Origin: Rhizomys pruinosus
Taxonomy: Eukaryota > Chordata > Mammalia > Rodentia > Spalacidae
Length of the DNA stretch: 64,000 bases
Reading direction: 5' to 3'
Assembly (NCBI GenBank): GCA_009823505.1
Contig: VZQC01007061.1
Span: 994,723 to 1,058,722, forward strand
A program made the translations under genes and the position numbers. The notes beneath the pieces are model-generated. The model searched no databases, was not told the origin of the DNA, and saw only the letters and a program-made list of their open reading frames with translations. Shown in pieces: positions 52,633 to 63,482 of this stretch. The first letter of the stretch is position 1, and the number at the start of each line of letters is the position of its first letter.

Positions 52633-52890
52633 GGGGGCTGGAGAGATGGCTCAGCGATTAAGAGCACTGACTGCTCTTGCAAAGGACCCGGGTTTGATCC
52701 CCGGCACCCACATGGCAGCTAAGAACCATCTTTAACTCCAGTCCCAGGGGAATCTGACACCCTCTTCTGACCTCCGCGGCATTGCACGACGTGGGCGCAC
52801 CAACCTACATACAGACAGTACACTCATACACATAAAAATAATTAATGAATTAATTAATAATTGATGAATTAATAATTGATGAATTAATTA
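52633..52890 (+). mobile_element. B2 SINE with ATTAATTGATGA tail expansion
   Basis: Forward B2, one internal unit. Tail becomes a TAAT-rich tandem (52,843-52,890) with two GATGAATTAATAATT copies. Confidence 0.93.
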
Positions 52891-52893
52891 TTA

Positions 52894-53045
52894 TATGTGT
52901 ATGTTGTCCCCATGGGCATATGTGGGGATGCCAAAAGATGACTTTCATGGATTTGGTTCTCTCTTTCTACCTTTATCTGGATCAAGCCAAAAAGCTCTGG
53001 GTTTGCACAGCAAGAGTCTTTCCTCCAAAGCTACCTCCTAGGCTC
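52894..53045 (-). mobile_element. B3-type SINE, truncated
   Basis: CATATGTGGGGATGCC, TTTGGTTCTCTCTTTCTACC and CAGCAAGAGTCTTTCC in reverse B3 order. Confidence 0.7.
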
Positions 53046-55321
53046 TATATAGTCTTCTCAAACAGACTTCTTCCTCTCCCTTTCCCTCCACACCAGGTTG
53101 AGAAGGGGAAGGAGGGTACACACTGTACCGGCTGGTCCTCCAGTGGCCTGTTCCACCTTGGCTCACCCTGCCAGCCTTGCTCCTGGCAAGGGATGGTCCT
53201 AAGACTGGTCCTTAGCATACCCTAGACCTTGGCTGAAACTCTTGGATTTGGCACCTGCGTGGATCCCATAAAATTCTGGGAAAGGGTAGAGCTGGGTTGG
53301 ACCGTTTTTTGGCTCTCTCCTTTGTCAAATATCCCTGAGCAGGAGCCATCAGCAGTAGTAATCACAGAAGAGTCCTTGCTGTCAGGAACACAGGCCAGAT
53401 GCTTCTAGAAAGACCAGGCGGAGGAGGAGTCCCCGCCTCCACCCCACCCCCACCCCACCCCCACTCCCACCCTGCAGATGAGAAAGCCAGGTGTTCCAGG
53501 TGGCTGCTGCTCGGTCTGCTGGAGCTGATTCATGTAAGAAGCAATGTCAGAACCCAGCCTCTGCTGAGCTTCCTCAAACAGACACTGACAGGTAGCCTGC
53601 TGGGACATTGTGAGTCTTTACCCAACACATTTCCCACCTGGGAAGTGCGTTAACAACAAGTCGGTATTGGCCAATATTGGCACCGTGAATCCGGCTCCTC
53701 ACCCCCTTCCCTGCCAGGGAATCTGAGAGCCTGGTTACAGGCTCTCCTATGAAGAAGAGGCTCTCTTCTGCCATGTGGGTTCTGTTTCTCTTCAGAGACA
53801 TGCTATTTGTTCCCAGTGCTGGGGCCTGACATTTCCTTAGAGCCCCCACCATGATGTTGTCCCTCTGTCTGTCTGTCTTTGGCATTAATAACTTCCAATA
53901 AGCTACTTAGTCCCCAGTAATTTGTCTCAATGTCCTCTTCAACTACCTACCTTATCTAGAACCTAATAACTCTAAAGTCCTGGAATCTAAAAGCCTAAAT
54001 TAGATGTGATCCCTGCTGGGAGGAGGATGGCCCGGAAGCAGAGGGGAAAGGGGTTGGACAGAATGGCAACTCTTCAGATATTAGGGTGCTCCGAGAGGGA
54101 AAGGGCCTTGTTAGAGGAGAGGATTGGAGGGACTCAGAGGACAAGGAAGGAGGAAGGAGTCTGGTTTGGCTGCATTCCCCTCCTCCACCAGCCCAGCTCA
54201 GACCCCAAGGGGCAAACAGGGCTCTTGCGCAGCCTTGGGAGAGAGAAATGCCTCCTGGGCCACACCTTTCCGCAGCCCTCTGCCCCAGGCTGGAGGCCAC
54301 TTTCAGCCACCGTCAGGCGGACCCCTGGGGAAGCCCAGCAGCTCTCTCCCAGGACTGATTAACAACTAACAGCTGGAGGTAAACATCTGCTCTTCCCCTC
54401 GGGGAGGCCTGTTCCTGCTCCACAAACCAGCAGATATCTTCACTGAGGAGACAGCTCTGCCTTCAGCTGCCTTCACAGGCCTCCTCAGAGCCTAGACAGA
54501 AGACATACTTGCCAAGCGCCAGCCTTCAGGCTAGCAGAAGTATCCACACGTTTTGTTGCCGAGAGGGAAAACTGGTGACACTCGCAGGTGCAGCCTCCCA
54601 GAGCCCCACAGAGGTTGCGGTGACGCAGGGTGGTTGTTTGGCCCTTTTCTGGCATTAAGGAGCTGCTAGGGACTGCTCAGGCAGGTTCTGTGTTCAGCTC
54701 TACATTCTGCTTGCAAAGGAGCTCAGGACTACAGAGGAGCTAGAGCATTCTCGGGGTTGTCCCCAAGAAGCAGGGCAGACAGCACTACACGGCACCAGCA
54801 GCCACTCCAGGGCAGGCCCACCATTCTTCTGCCCGCAGCTATGGTCGCTGCTGGTGTCAGGAAGCTGGGAACAACCTTTGAGATAGTCCTATGGCTTTCT
54901 AGTTTACACCTGGGGCTCAGGAAGTTGACAGGGCTTGCTTATCACCCAGCTGGAACCTGGAGAGGCATGATTGGTACCAGAACCCTTTGGGGGGGTACAA
55001 TTGCTGGGCATGATAGGATTTTACTTCTCCCCTAACTGGGTCTGGCTTAGCTGGAAGAGCAAACCCTCACTTGCCTACCCTCTGACCTCTTCTTGGTCTC
55101 CTTCCAGAAGGATTAGCCCAGGGCACTGCCCCCTCTAGGCCAACTTGCCCAGCCCAGGTGCTGGGGCTGCCAGAGGAAAGGTTGCAGGTCAAGGGGGGCT
55201 GATTGAAGCTAGCTCCCCCTGCTCACCCCTGTCACTCGTGGGGTTCCACTCCCTCCAAGGTCAGAAGGAATGTCTCCTGGGATAGATCTGGTGTTTGGAA
55301 AGTGAGTAACGAAAGTACAGC
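53046..55321. other. Unique sequence, longest SINE-free block
   Basis: 2.3 kb without a SINE. A (CCCCAC)n-like run lies at 53,430-53,471. 54,240-54,380 is GC-rich and ends in GATTAACAACTAACAGC, plausible conserved non-coding DNA. No exon can be named. Confidence 0.5.
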
Positions 55322-55431
55322 AGAGGCAGGCAGATCTTTGTGAGTTCAAGGCCAGCCTGGTCTACAGAGTGAGTTCCAGGACAGCTGGGGCTACAGGGAG
55401 ACCCTGTCTCAAAAAGACCAAAAAAAAAAAA
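55322..55431 (+). mobile_element. B1 SINE, 5'-truncated
   Basis: Starts at AGAGGCAGGCAGATC; TSD AAAGTACAG on both sides. Confidence 0.95.
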
Positions 55432-55454
55432 AGTACAGATGTATGTAGCCTGCA

Positions 55455-55530
55455 CTCGCTTGCTGTGGGGCTTGGGGCAAGTGACTTACCCTCTCTGGGC
55501 CTCATAGTTGATATTTATAAAGGACAACGT
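55455..55530 (+). mobile_element. MIR SINE remnant
   Basis: GGGGCAAGTGACTTACCCTCTCTGGGCCTCA. Confidence 0.8.
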
Positions 55531-55610
55531 ATCAGACTCGTGGCTATTAATAGGATCAAGTTGGAAAGGCTTGCGGGAGGTTGAGGGGCTGTTTAAAAAG
55601 AGGGGAGGCC

Positions 55611-55880
55611 GGGGCTGGAGAGATAGCCTAGCGGTTAAGAGCACCGACTGCTCTTGCAGAGGACCCGGGTTCGATCCCCAGCACCCACATGGCGGCTAAG
55701 AGCCGTCTGTAACTCCTATTCCAAGAGAACTCCAGTTCCAGGAGAACTCCAGTTCCAGGGGAATCCGAGACCCTCTTCTGACCTCCGCGGCATTGCACGA
55801 CACGGGTGCACAAACCTACATGCAAACAGTACATTCATACACATACAAAAATAAACAAATTAATTAATTAAAAAAAAAAA
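55611..55880 (+). mobile_element. B2 SINE with three 17-bp internal units
   Basis: Full forward B2; 17-bp units at 55,711-55,727, 55,728-55,744 and 55,745-55,761. TSD AAAAAGAGGGGAGGCC / AAAAAGAGGGGAAGCC. Confidence 0.96.
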
Positions 55881-56802
55881 AGAGGGGAAGCCAGGAAATT
55901 TGGAGATGTGTCTATAAAAGGACATGATTGCTTTGGGGTATGGGTGTTTTCAAGGCAGAGGGTCCCTGAGAGGGAAGGAAGAGTGGATGGATAGACGGAC
56001 CTTCTAGGCGCAATTCGCAGGAGAACATTCCTCTCAGGTCTCCTTGCACGTCCAGATGCCTATGGGTGGGGGCCCCCATGTAGCTCTGTGAAGTGTTAGG
56101 GGAGAGGGCTGCAGGGACCTGTGGGGAAACAGGTAGCTGGCCCCTCAGTGGAGTGGATTCGAGGCTGAGGGTAAGGAGTAGAATCTTGTGGGGAGGGCTT
56201 GTGGTGGGCTTCCTGCCCACCGACATGCATTAAGCTCGTGTTGGGGATCTGGGGTGTATAGGAGAGCCTCATGTTTCCCCCACCTACATCATCTCCATCC
56301 TGAGGCCCCAGAGGCAGGCCTCCTGGTGGGCACTGGGGAACTCGCATTGCCACCTAGGACACAGAACCCCAGCTCTGTCCTGCCCCTACAGCCCCAGGCT
56401 GCACAGGGAGACAGGCCCCTGTGAGAGGCTGGGCCTCTGGCGCAATGGAGGAGAAACTGGAAGTGAAGGGACGGGTTTTCTGGGGGAGAGAGGACAAAGC
56501 AGGCCTGGAGGGAAGGACCAAGCTAGAAGTGAGGCCCAGGGACACCTGTGCCTTATCTACAGCTTGGCGAGTACGTGTTTCTTTGCATCCTCCCCTCCTG
56601 AATCCATCCACTCACTCAGCTTAGTCCACCTCTGACAGAACCTCAGAAGCCCTTCCCCAGTTGGCCAGAGCTTGTCCACCATACAATGGGCTCAAGTAAC
56701 AGGCAGTGACTTTCTCTTCCCGGAGGCTGAGGGAGCCAGCTGCTTTGCTGGCCTCCTGGTCTGCTTCCCTGCCATCTCCATCTTGCCCTTCCTCCTGGAC
56801 TC
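55881..56802. other. Unique sequence, no gene seen
   Basis: Single-copy DNA; overlapping frames on both strands without known motifs. Confidence 0.55.
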
Positions 56803-57067
56803 TTTTTTTTTTTTTTTTATTTTTTTTTTTTTTAATTTTTTTTATTTCTGTATGTGTATGAATGTACTGTCTGCATGCAGGTTTGTGCACCTGTGTCGTG
56901 TAATGCCACGGAGGTCAGAAGAGGGTGTCGGATTCCCCTGGAACTGGAGTTCTCCTGGAATTGGAGTTTCGGACGGTTCTCGGCTGCCATGTGGGTGCTG
57001 GGGATCGAACCTGGGTCCTCTGTAAGAGCGGTCGGCGCTCTTAACCACTAGGCCATCTCTCCAGCCC
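56803..57067 (-). mobile_element. B2 SINE, young
   Basis: Full reverse B2 with long T-rich tail; perfect TSD CCTCCTGGACTCTT. Confidence 0.97.
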
Positions 57068-57119
57068 CCCTCCTGGACTCTTACACCTCTTTCTCTCACG
57101 TTGTTGCTTCCGCACCAGT

Positions 57120-57470
57120 CTTTTCACTTTAGCCGTCCATGATTCCCTTATTGCTTGCAGCAAAACACCCAGTTTCTTCCATCTGCCTTCCGATGGCCTC
57201 TCCTAGCAGGCCCTAAGCTCCTATCCGTGCTGACACATGGCACCTTCAGTGGCCTCCTCACCTTGGCCAACCATCAAGCTTAGGAAACCCCAATTCTGAC
57301 ATCCATTGTAGGCTCAGAAACTCCCTTATGGATGGAGGCTGGGGCCATGATGGTGGCTGCCTTGAGGTCTGGGGCACAGTTTTACATTTTTGTTTCCTCA
57401 GCATTCAGTAGTTGGTATATAGTAGTTGCCCAACGAATGGAAGCTAGCAGTTGAATGAGTCAGTGGTGAG
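57120..57470 (+). mobile_element. L2/MIR-derived ancient repeat DNA
   Basis: 57,130-57,270 resembles an L2 3' region (CCCTTATTGCTTGCAGC; CTTCCGATGGCC). 57,400-57,440 has a MIR tail (GTATATAGTAGTTGCCCAACG). Confidence 0.45.
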
Positions 57471-57747
57471 CAGATCCACCCTTCAGATGGGAGGACTCCC
57501 ATCTTCCTGTTGCTGCTTGCCAGAGTCTCACCCATCCTCTGAAGTCATCTCTAGATGTCGACCCCTTCCCTGGGGCCCCCATCTCGGAGGCTCCACCCTG
57601 CCTTGAACCTCTGTGACAGAATTTGCTTGCAGCCCTTGAGCCCGGTGATCTTCCCATTGCCCCAAGGGCCTTTTGAGGCTGGATCTGAGCAAGTTCATGT
57701 TCTTGAACTATTTTTAGTGTTGGTAAGACCTCAAGGTTTTTAAAATT
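57471..57747. other. Unique sequence
   Basis: Single-copy; nothing supported. Confidence 0.55.
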
Positions 57748-57910
57748 GTCAGGAGTGGTGGTGAAAGCCTGTAATCCTAACACTTGAGAGGAGAAAGGAG
57801 GATTATGGATTTGAGGCCAGCCTGGGCTACATACTGAGGCTTGGGCCAGCTTGGGCTTAGAACAGTGAGATCCTATTTCAAACAAACTGAAAACAAACAA
57901 AAAAAATCAA
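57748..57910 (+). mobile_element. Old B1-type SINE
   Basis: GAGTGGTGGTGAAAGCCTGTAATCC to an AAAC-rich tail. Confidence 0.82.
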
Positions 57911-57924
57911 AACTTGATGTGGAA

Positions 57925-58052
57925 CCAGGCATGGTGATGCACACCTTTAATCCCACCACTGGGGAAGCGGAGACAGGTGGATCTCTGTGAGATCAAGGCC
58001 AGCCTGGTCTACATAGTGAGTTCCAGGCTATCCAGGTGGGGCTGGGTCACAG
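57925..58052 (+). mobile_element. B1 SINE, 3'-truncated
   Basis: CCAGGCATGGTGATGCACACC; ends without poly-A near GGGTCACAGGG. 58,053-58,319 is unique. Confidence 0.88.
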
Positions 58053-58319
58053 GGCAGGGCAGAGATCTGGGGGAAGATAGAAATTTTGGGGTGAGGCTTC
58101 TCTTCTTTCCACCCCCAATTCAGATCTGAGGTTTAAGCCCATCTCTGGGGGAGTATCTGTCTGGAGTCGCCTAATCCAGGTATCATGGAGCTGGCCTGTC
58201 CCTTTCCTTGGTGGCCTAATGAGAGCCTTTTACCTTAGAGCTGGCTCCAGTCTGGGGCCTCCCAAGTCAGATGAGTGCCCAGCCCAGCTCAGGAGCAGAT
58301 TCACTTTAAAAAGGGTAGC

Positions 58320-58583
58320 GGGCTGGAGAGATAGCCTAGTGGTTAAGAGCGCCGACCGCTCTTACAGAGGACGCCGGTTCGATCCCCAGCACCCACATGG
58401 CGGCTAAGAACCGTCTGAAACTCCAATTCCAGGAGAACTCCAGTTCCAGGGGAATCCGATACCCTCTTCTGACCTCCGCGGCGTTGCACGACACGGGTGC
58501 ACAAGCTTGCATGCAGACAGTACATTCATACACATACAGAAATAAATAAAATTAATAATAAAAAAAAATTAAAAAAAAAAAAA
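58320..58583 (+). mobile_element. B2 SINE, young
   Basis: Full forward B2, two 17-bp units; perfect TSD AAAAAGGGTAGC. Confidence 0.97.
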
Positions 58584-58676
58584 AGGGTAGCAAGTGAAGC
58601 TTTCTGTTTCATTGAAATCTTTTGGTGAAGCTCAAAGAGACCTGAACTGTTGCTGTTTCTGATACAAACCACATTT

Positions 58677-58995
58677 TTTTATTGAAAAAAAATTTTATTT
58701 TATGTGTATGAGTATTTTACCTGTATGTATGTAAGCAGACCACCTGCTTGCAATGCCTGCAGAAGCCAAAAGAGGGTGTTGGAACGTCTGGAACTGGAGT
58801 TACAGGATGGCTATTAGCCATCATGTGGGTGCTGGGAACTGTACTCTCTGAAGATTCCTTCAGACCATGCATTCAAGGTCTGCTTGGACAATTCACTAAG
58901 ACCCTGGGTCAAAATAAATCAGATAACAAAACAGTTAGTGGGTCCCTTGCAAGAGCAGCCAGTGCTCTTAACCACAGAGCCATCTCTCCAGCCTA
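58677..58995 (-). mobile_element. B2 SINE interrupted by a 99-bp insertion
   Basis: Reverse B2 whose body stops after GCTGGGAACT (58,840) and resumes at GGTCCCTTGCAAGAGC (58,940). The insert (58,841-58,939) resembles 60,272-60,360. Confidence 0.8.
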
Positions 58996-59002
58996 CATTT
59001 TT

Positions 59003-59195
59003 ATTTTGAGATAGAGTTTCTAGGCCAGGCTGGTCTTGAACTCCTTCCTTGAGCTTCTCATCTTTCTGCCTCTACTTCCTGATTATAGGAATTCAAAACC
59101 ACACTCTTTGTGTGATGCTGGAGACCTGAACTCAGGGCTTCCTGTGCTCTAGTCAAGAGCTCTACCAGCTGAGCTGTATCCCTAGAGCCATGAAC
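59003..59195 (-). mobile_element. B4 SINE
   Basis: Reverse B1-like part (GAGTTTCTAGGCCAGGCTGG) followed by a tRNA-like part (GAGCTCTACCAGCTGAGCTG). Confidence 0.82.
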
Positions 59196-60224
59196 AGCAG
59201 TTTAAAGGAAACTCGTTACTTCCCAGGTGAACCAAACATAGCCACAGCCATCTTCTACCTCTTCTTGTCTGTCTCACAGAGAGGGGGCAGGTCTGCCTCT
59301 TGACATTGGTAATTCATCAATCACTCCTTCCCAAAACAGAGGTCCCTGTTCTGGTGGAGAACCTGACCCATCCCTGTAACTCAGACTACCTCCCTCTCCG
59401 GCTGCCCTGCTCTGGCCCCAGAATGTGGAGCAAGCAGCATTTGGCTGTCTTCATTCAGGCTCCCTCCTGGGGACCCCTGGCCACATCTATGAGGTCCTGC
59501 CCCTCTGCTATAGAACAGGCTTCCAGCCCCCATCAGCCTCACCTGCTTGGCTTCTGTCCCGGTGGACACAGAGATGTTATCCCTGGGGAAATGGGCTTCA
59601 ATGGGGGTATTGTTCCCACCCCTTCCAGAGTAGGATCAGGGAGGGTACAAGGCAGAGACTGGGAATGTCCCAGGTGCCACACAGGCCTGCTTTGTCCTCT
59701 CCTCCTCCCCTTCTCTCCCTGCCCTCCTACCTGGCCAGCCCCCTCCCTCTCACCTACCTCCTCAGGGCTCCCTCCAGAAGCTTCTCCACGCCTTGGGGCA
59801 ATGCAGCTGTTGTAGGGGTGGGGCTCAGTGAGGCCCTGGGCAGTTGTGTGGGAGCAAGGTGTCCCCTCCATGTCACAGTGCTTCGGGGAGCTGGGCCTTA
59901 CCTGGAATAGGTTTAGCTCTGTCTGTTCAAATTGCCTGTATAGCCTCTCTGTCCCAGGAGCATCTTGCCCAGAGGGACCCTGCCCTGGAGGGACCCTACC
60001 TGGGGAAACCCACTCTGGGGAGTGCTCTGTGTGGGAACACTCTGTCTGGAGGAGCACTCTGCTCAGAGAACACCCTTCACCCCAGGCCTGACCCCTCCCC
60101 TTCAAGTATTGTCCAGACTTGGTCCTACCTTAACTGCCTCCAGAGAGTTCTTGGCCAGCCATCACAAGAATAAGGTCTCCAGGACGCAAGACAGGCTAAA
60201 AAGAAAGATCAGTTCCTGCCATGT
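59196..60224. other. Unique sequence with a degenerate tandem stretch
   Basis: 59,960-60,080 is a degenerate tandem of about 20 bp (GGAGGGACCCT, GGGGAGTGCTCTG, GGAGGAGCACTCTG). A 188-residue minus frame across it (60,105-59,539) has no known motif and is judged non-coding. Confidence 0.5.
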
Positions 60225-60360
60225 GTTACGACTTGCACCTCTGTAGTCCAAATACTGACAAGGTAAAGCAGGAAGATTCCTTCAGGCCAGGAGTTCCAGG
60301 TCTACCTGGGCAATTCAGCAAGACCCTGTCTCAAAACAAACCAAGTAACAAAACAGTGAG
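60225..60360 (+). mobile_element. Old B1-type SINE
   Basis: GACTTGCACCTCTGTAGTCC to GACCCTGTCTCAAAACAAACC. Confidence 0.78.
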
Positions 60361-60399
60361 TTCCCAGGAGCTTACCCAAGAGCCACAACTCCTAGATCC

Positions 60400-60460
60400 A
60401 GGTCTGGGCTCAGTCAGCAGTTAATCATGTGACCTTGGTGAGCCACTGTACCCTGGAGGC
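60400..60460 (+). mobile_element. MIR SINE fragment
   Basis: AATCATGTGACCTTGGTGAGCCACTG, the MIR core. Confidence 0.65.
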
Positions 60461-61030
60461 CTCACGGATCCCCTGCTGAGCTCTAACCTTCTGTGGTTGC
60501 TGCCTAGTAGTGGAACCTGGGCTGGAGACTGAACCTAGAAAAGTGTTCCTCGCCCTGCCTCAACCTCCTGCCCGAGTTTTGTCCTCAGAGCAGAGTGACA
60601 GCCAGAGAAATCTAATGGAAGCTGGCTGTGTTGCAGGTGACACTGATCTCTAGTTCCAGATCCAGTTTCTGCCCTTGTGGCCCGGAGGCCCCTCACACCT
60701 GCTCCATCCCCTTTGTTCGTTAGGCCGGGAGCACTGGCTGCCTTTCATCTGCCTCCTGCCTCATTCATGCCTTAAGCCGGGCACCGCCTCCTGCCTCCTG
60801 GCTGGGCAGTACCCAGTGGGCTCTGCTCTGCTCTCCTCTCACCTGGAAAGATCACAGGGAAGGGAGATGGGGGCACAGGAGGGAGGTTCTGCTGTTCCTG
60901 CACCTTGAGTTGTGGTGGTCTGGGATTTTGCTGAGGAAGCTGCAAATTCATGGAGGGCTTCTTGAAGGAGCAACACTTTGTCCTATGGTTTGGACATACA
61001 TTGAAACCTAACAGGGGAGGGCAGAAAGGA
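60461..61030. other. Unique sequence, no gene seen
   Basis: Single-copy DNA without a supported exon. Confidence 0.6.
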
Positions 61031-61218
61031 GGCTGGAGAGGTGGCTCAGTGGTTAAAAGCACTTGCTGCTTTTCCAGAGGACCTGAGTGTGGTTCCTAGC
61101 ACCCAGGTCAGGAGATTCACAACTGCCTGTAATTACAGCTCCAGGGGGTATGACACTCTTCTGGCCTCTGTCAGCCAGCACTTGTACTTATGTACACTTC
61201 TCCACACACAGAAACAGC

Positions 61219-61261
<43 letters not shown>

Positions 61262-61290
61262 CTATAATATCTAGAATTTAAAATAAATCT
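61031..61290 (+). mobile_element. B3-type SINE with internal (CA)n
   Basis: GGCTGGAGAGGTGGCTCAGTG head, CA run at 61,222-61,259, AAATAAATC tail. Confidence 0.88.
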
Positions 61291-61442
61291 TTTTTTTTTT
61301 GTCTTTTTGAGGCAGGGTCTCCCTATAGCCCCAGCTGGCCTGGAACTCACTCTGTAGACCAGGCTGGCCTTGAACTCACAGAGATCTGCCTGCCTCTGCC
61401 TTCCAAGTGCTAGGATTAAAGGTATGCACCACCACGCCCGGT
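61291..61442 (-). mobile_element. B1 SINE
   Basis: Full reverse B1 ending ACCACCACGCCCGG; inserted in the B3 tail. Confidence 0.95.
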
Positions 61443-61504
61443 AAAAATAAGTCTTTTTTAAAGTGAGGTATATGAAGAGGTTCTGCCCTTATCAGGACTG
61501 GCCA

Positions 61505-61590
61505 GAGCCATCCACCCATCCATTCATGAATTCATCCATCCATCCATCCATCCATCCATCCATCCATCCATCCATCCTCCATCCATCGAG
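61505..61590. repeat. (CATC)n microsatellite
   Basis: CATC/CCAT units, nearly pure at 61,530-61,576. 61,591-61,815 is unique. Confidence 0.96.
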
Positions 61591-61815
61591 TACTTCTCAA
61601 CACTGACTCTGTATGGTTCTGCTGTGGGTGTCTGCAGAGTCTGTGCTATTGAGTTGGTGAGACAGGCTGAAACCAATGGATATGAATTGATTATGACAAC
61701 TAAGGCACAAAATTGAAATGAGTAAAGGGACAGGAAGCGACTGAGTATTTTCCACAAAGAGCTCAGTCAGCCTCTCAGTGAAGGTGATAGGAACAAGAGC
61801 CAGCTAGAAAGATAC

Positions 61816-61956
61816 GCCGGGCGTGGTGGCGCACGCCTTTAGTCCTAGCACTTGGGAGGCAGAGGCAGGCAGATCTTTGTGAGTTCAAGGCCAGCCTGGT
61901 CTACAGAATGAGTTCCAGGACAGCTGGGACTACAGGGAGACCCTGTCTCAAAAAGA

Positions 61957-61992
<36 letters not shown>

Positions 61993-61998
61993 AAGAAA
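61816..61998 (+). mobile_element. B1 SINE, young, very long poly-A
   Basis: Near-consensus B1 (GCCGGGCGTGGTGGCGCACGCC) with more than 30 consecutive A. Confidence 0.96.
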
Positions 61999-62337
61999 GT
62001 TGACGTGAAGACTTCTCAGGCAGAGGGAAGTGCAAAGATGCTAAGGTGGGCTGAGGTGGAGAGGGCTTGCTGTGCAAAAGAATGTGGAGGAGTCCACTGA
62101 GGCTACGTGGAATGAGAAAAGCGGAAGTGGAGGAGACAAGTCTGAAATCAGATCTCACAGGGACTGTAGGCTGTGGTCATGACTTTCAATTTGATTATGA
62201 ATGAGATGGGTGAAAAAAAATCCAGGCACCCTTCTTTGGGAATGTGGAAAGTCTAGCTACCCACACTTCCTTACTGCTTTCTAGGATTATGGAGAGAGTA
62301 AGAGCCAAGTCTGGGGATCAGACAAACCTAGGCCCAT
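61999..62337. other. Unique sequence
   Basis: Single-copy, nothing supported. Confidence 0.6.
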
Positions 62338-62660
62338 TTATCCATCCATCTACCCATCCATCTACCCATCTATCCATCCACTCACCCATCTACCCATCCA
62401 TCCCCCCTCCACCCACACTCACCTCCCCATCCATTCATCTGTCTACCCATCCATCCATCCACTCATCCTCCCATTCATCCCCCATCCATCCACCCTCCCA
62501 TCCATTCACCCACCCACCCATCCACTCATCCGCTTACCCATTCACATTCACTCATTTACCCATCCACCTACTTACCTATTCACCCACCCAACCATCCACT
62601 CATTCACCATCCACCCATCCGCCCTCCCATCTACCCACACCTCTCCATTTACCCATCCAC
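62338..62660. repeat. Imperfect (CATC)n array, left part
   Basis: Degenerate CATC/CACC tetranucleotides. The long Pro-Ser-Ile-His frame through it is an artefact of the repeat. Confidence 0.96.
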
Positions 62661-62677
62661 CCACTTCTCAGATTTAT

Positions 62678-62937
62678 TTTTATTTTATTTTATTTTATTT
62701 TATTTTATTTTATTTTATTTTATGTGTATGAATGTACTTTCTGCATGTAGGTTTGTGCACCCGTGTCGTGCAATGCCTTGGAGGTCAGAAGAGGCTGTCG
62801 GATTCCCCTGGAACTGGAGTTAAAGACGGTTCTCAGCTGCCATGTGGGTGCTGGGGTTTGAACCCGAGTCCTGGGGTTTATACCCGAGTATAAGAGCAGT
62901 CAGCGCTCTTAACCACTAGGCCATCTCTCCAGCCCCA
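62678..62937 (-). mobile_element. B2 SINE inserted in the CATC array
   Basis: Reverse B2 with (TTTTA)n tail (62,678-62,722). TSD CACTTCTCAGATTTA / CACTTCTCACATTTA shows insertion into the array. A short internal duplication (CCGAGT...GGGGTTTA...CCCGAGT) lies near 62,860-62,890. Confidence 0.95.
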
Positions 62938-62944
62938 CTTCTCA

Positions 62945-63360
62945 CATTTATCCATCCATCCACTCACCCACTCACTTGCCCATCCATCCATCCATCCATC
63001 CACCTATTCACCCACCCATCCACCTTTCTACTCACCTATCTATTCAGCCACCTGTACACCCATCCATCCACCCATCCATCTCTCATATCCCCATCCACCT
63101 ACCTATCTATCCACCCATCCACCCATCCACCCAAATTCACCTACCCATCCATTTACCTATCTACCCACCCATCCATCCATCTACTCGCCTACCCACCTAT
63201 CCATCTATCCATCCACCACCCATTCTCCCGTTCAACCCCAATCCATCCATCCACCCACCCAGTCATCCTCCCTTTCATCATCCGGTCCATCCATCCATCC
63301 ATCCATCCATCCATCCATCCATCCACTTATCCATTCAACCACCCATCCTCCCATTTATTA
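62945..63360. repeat. Imperfect (CATC)n array, right part
   Basis: Continuation of the same tetranucleotide field, purest at 63,284-63,324. Confidence 0.96.
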
Positions 63361-63361
63361 T

Positions 63362-63482
63362 CTCTTCCTTCCCTCCCTCCCTCCCTCCCTCCCTCCCTCC
63401 CTCCCTCCCTCCCTCCTTCCTTCCTTCCTTCCTTCCTTCCTTCCTTCCTTCCTTCCTTCCTTCCTTCCTTCCTTCCTTCCAT
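63362..63482. repeat. (CCCT)n passing into (CCTT)n
   Basis: About 12 CCCT units then about 16 CCTT units, adjoining the CATC array. Confidence 0.97.

Noticed and set aside
59539..60105. 188-residue minus-strand frame
   Set aside because: Crosses a degenerate tandem stretch, lacks recognisable motifs, and plus-strand frames overlap it.
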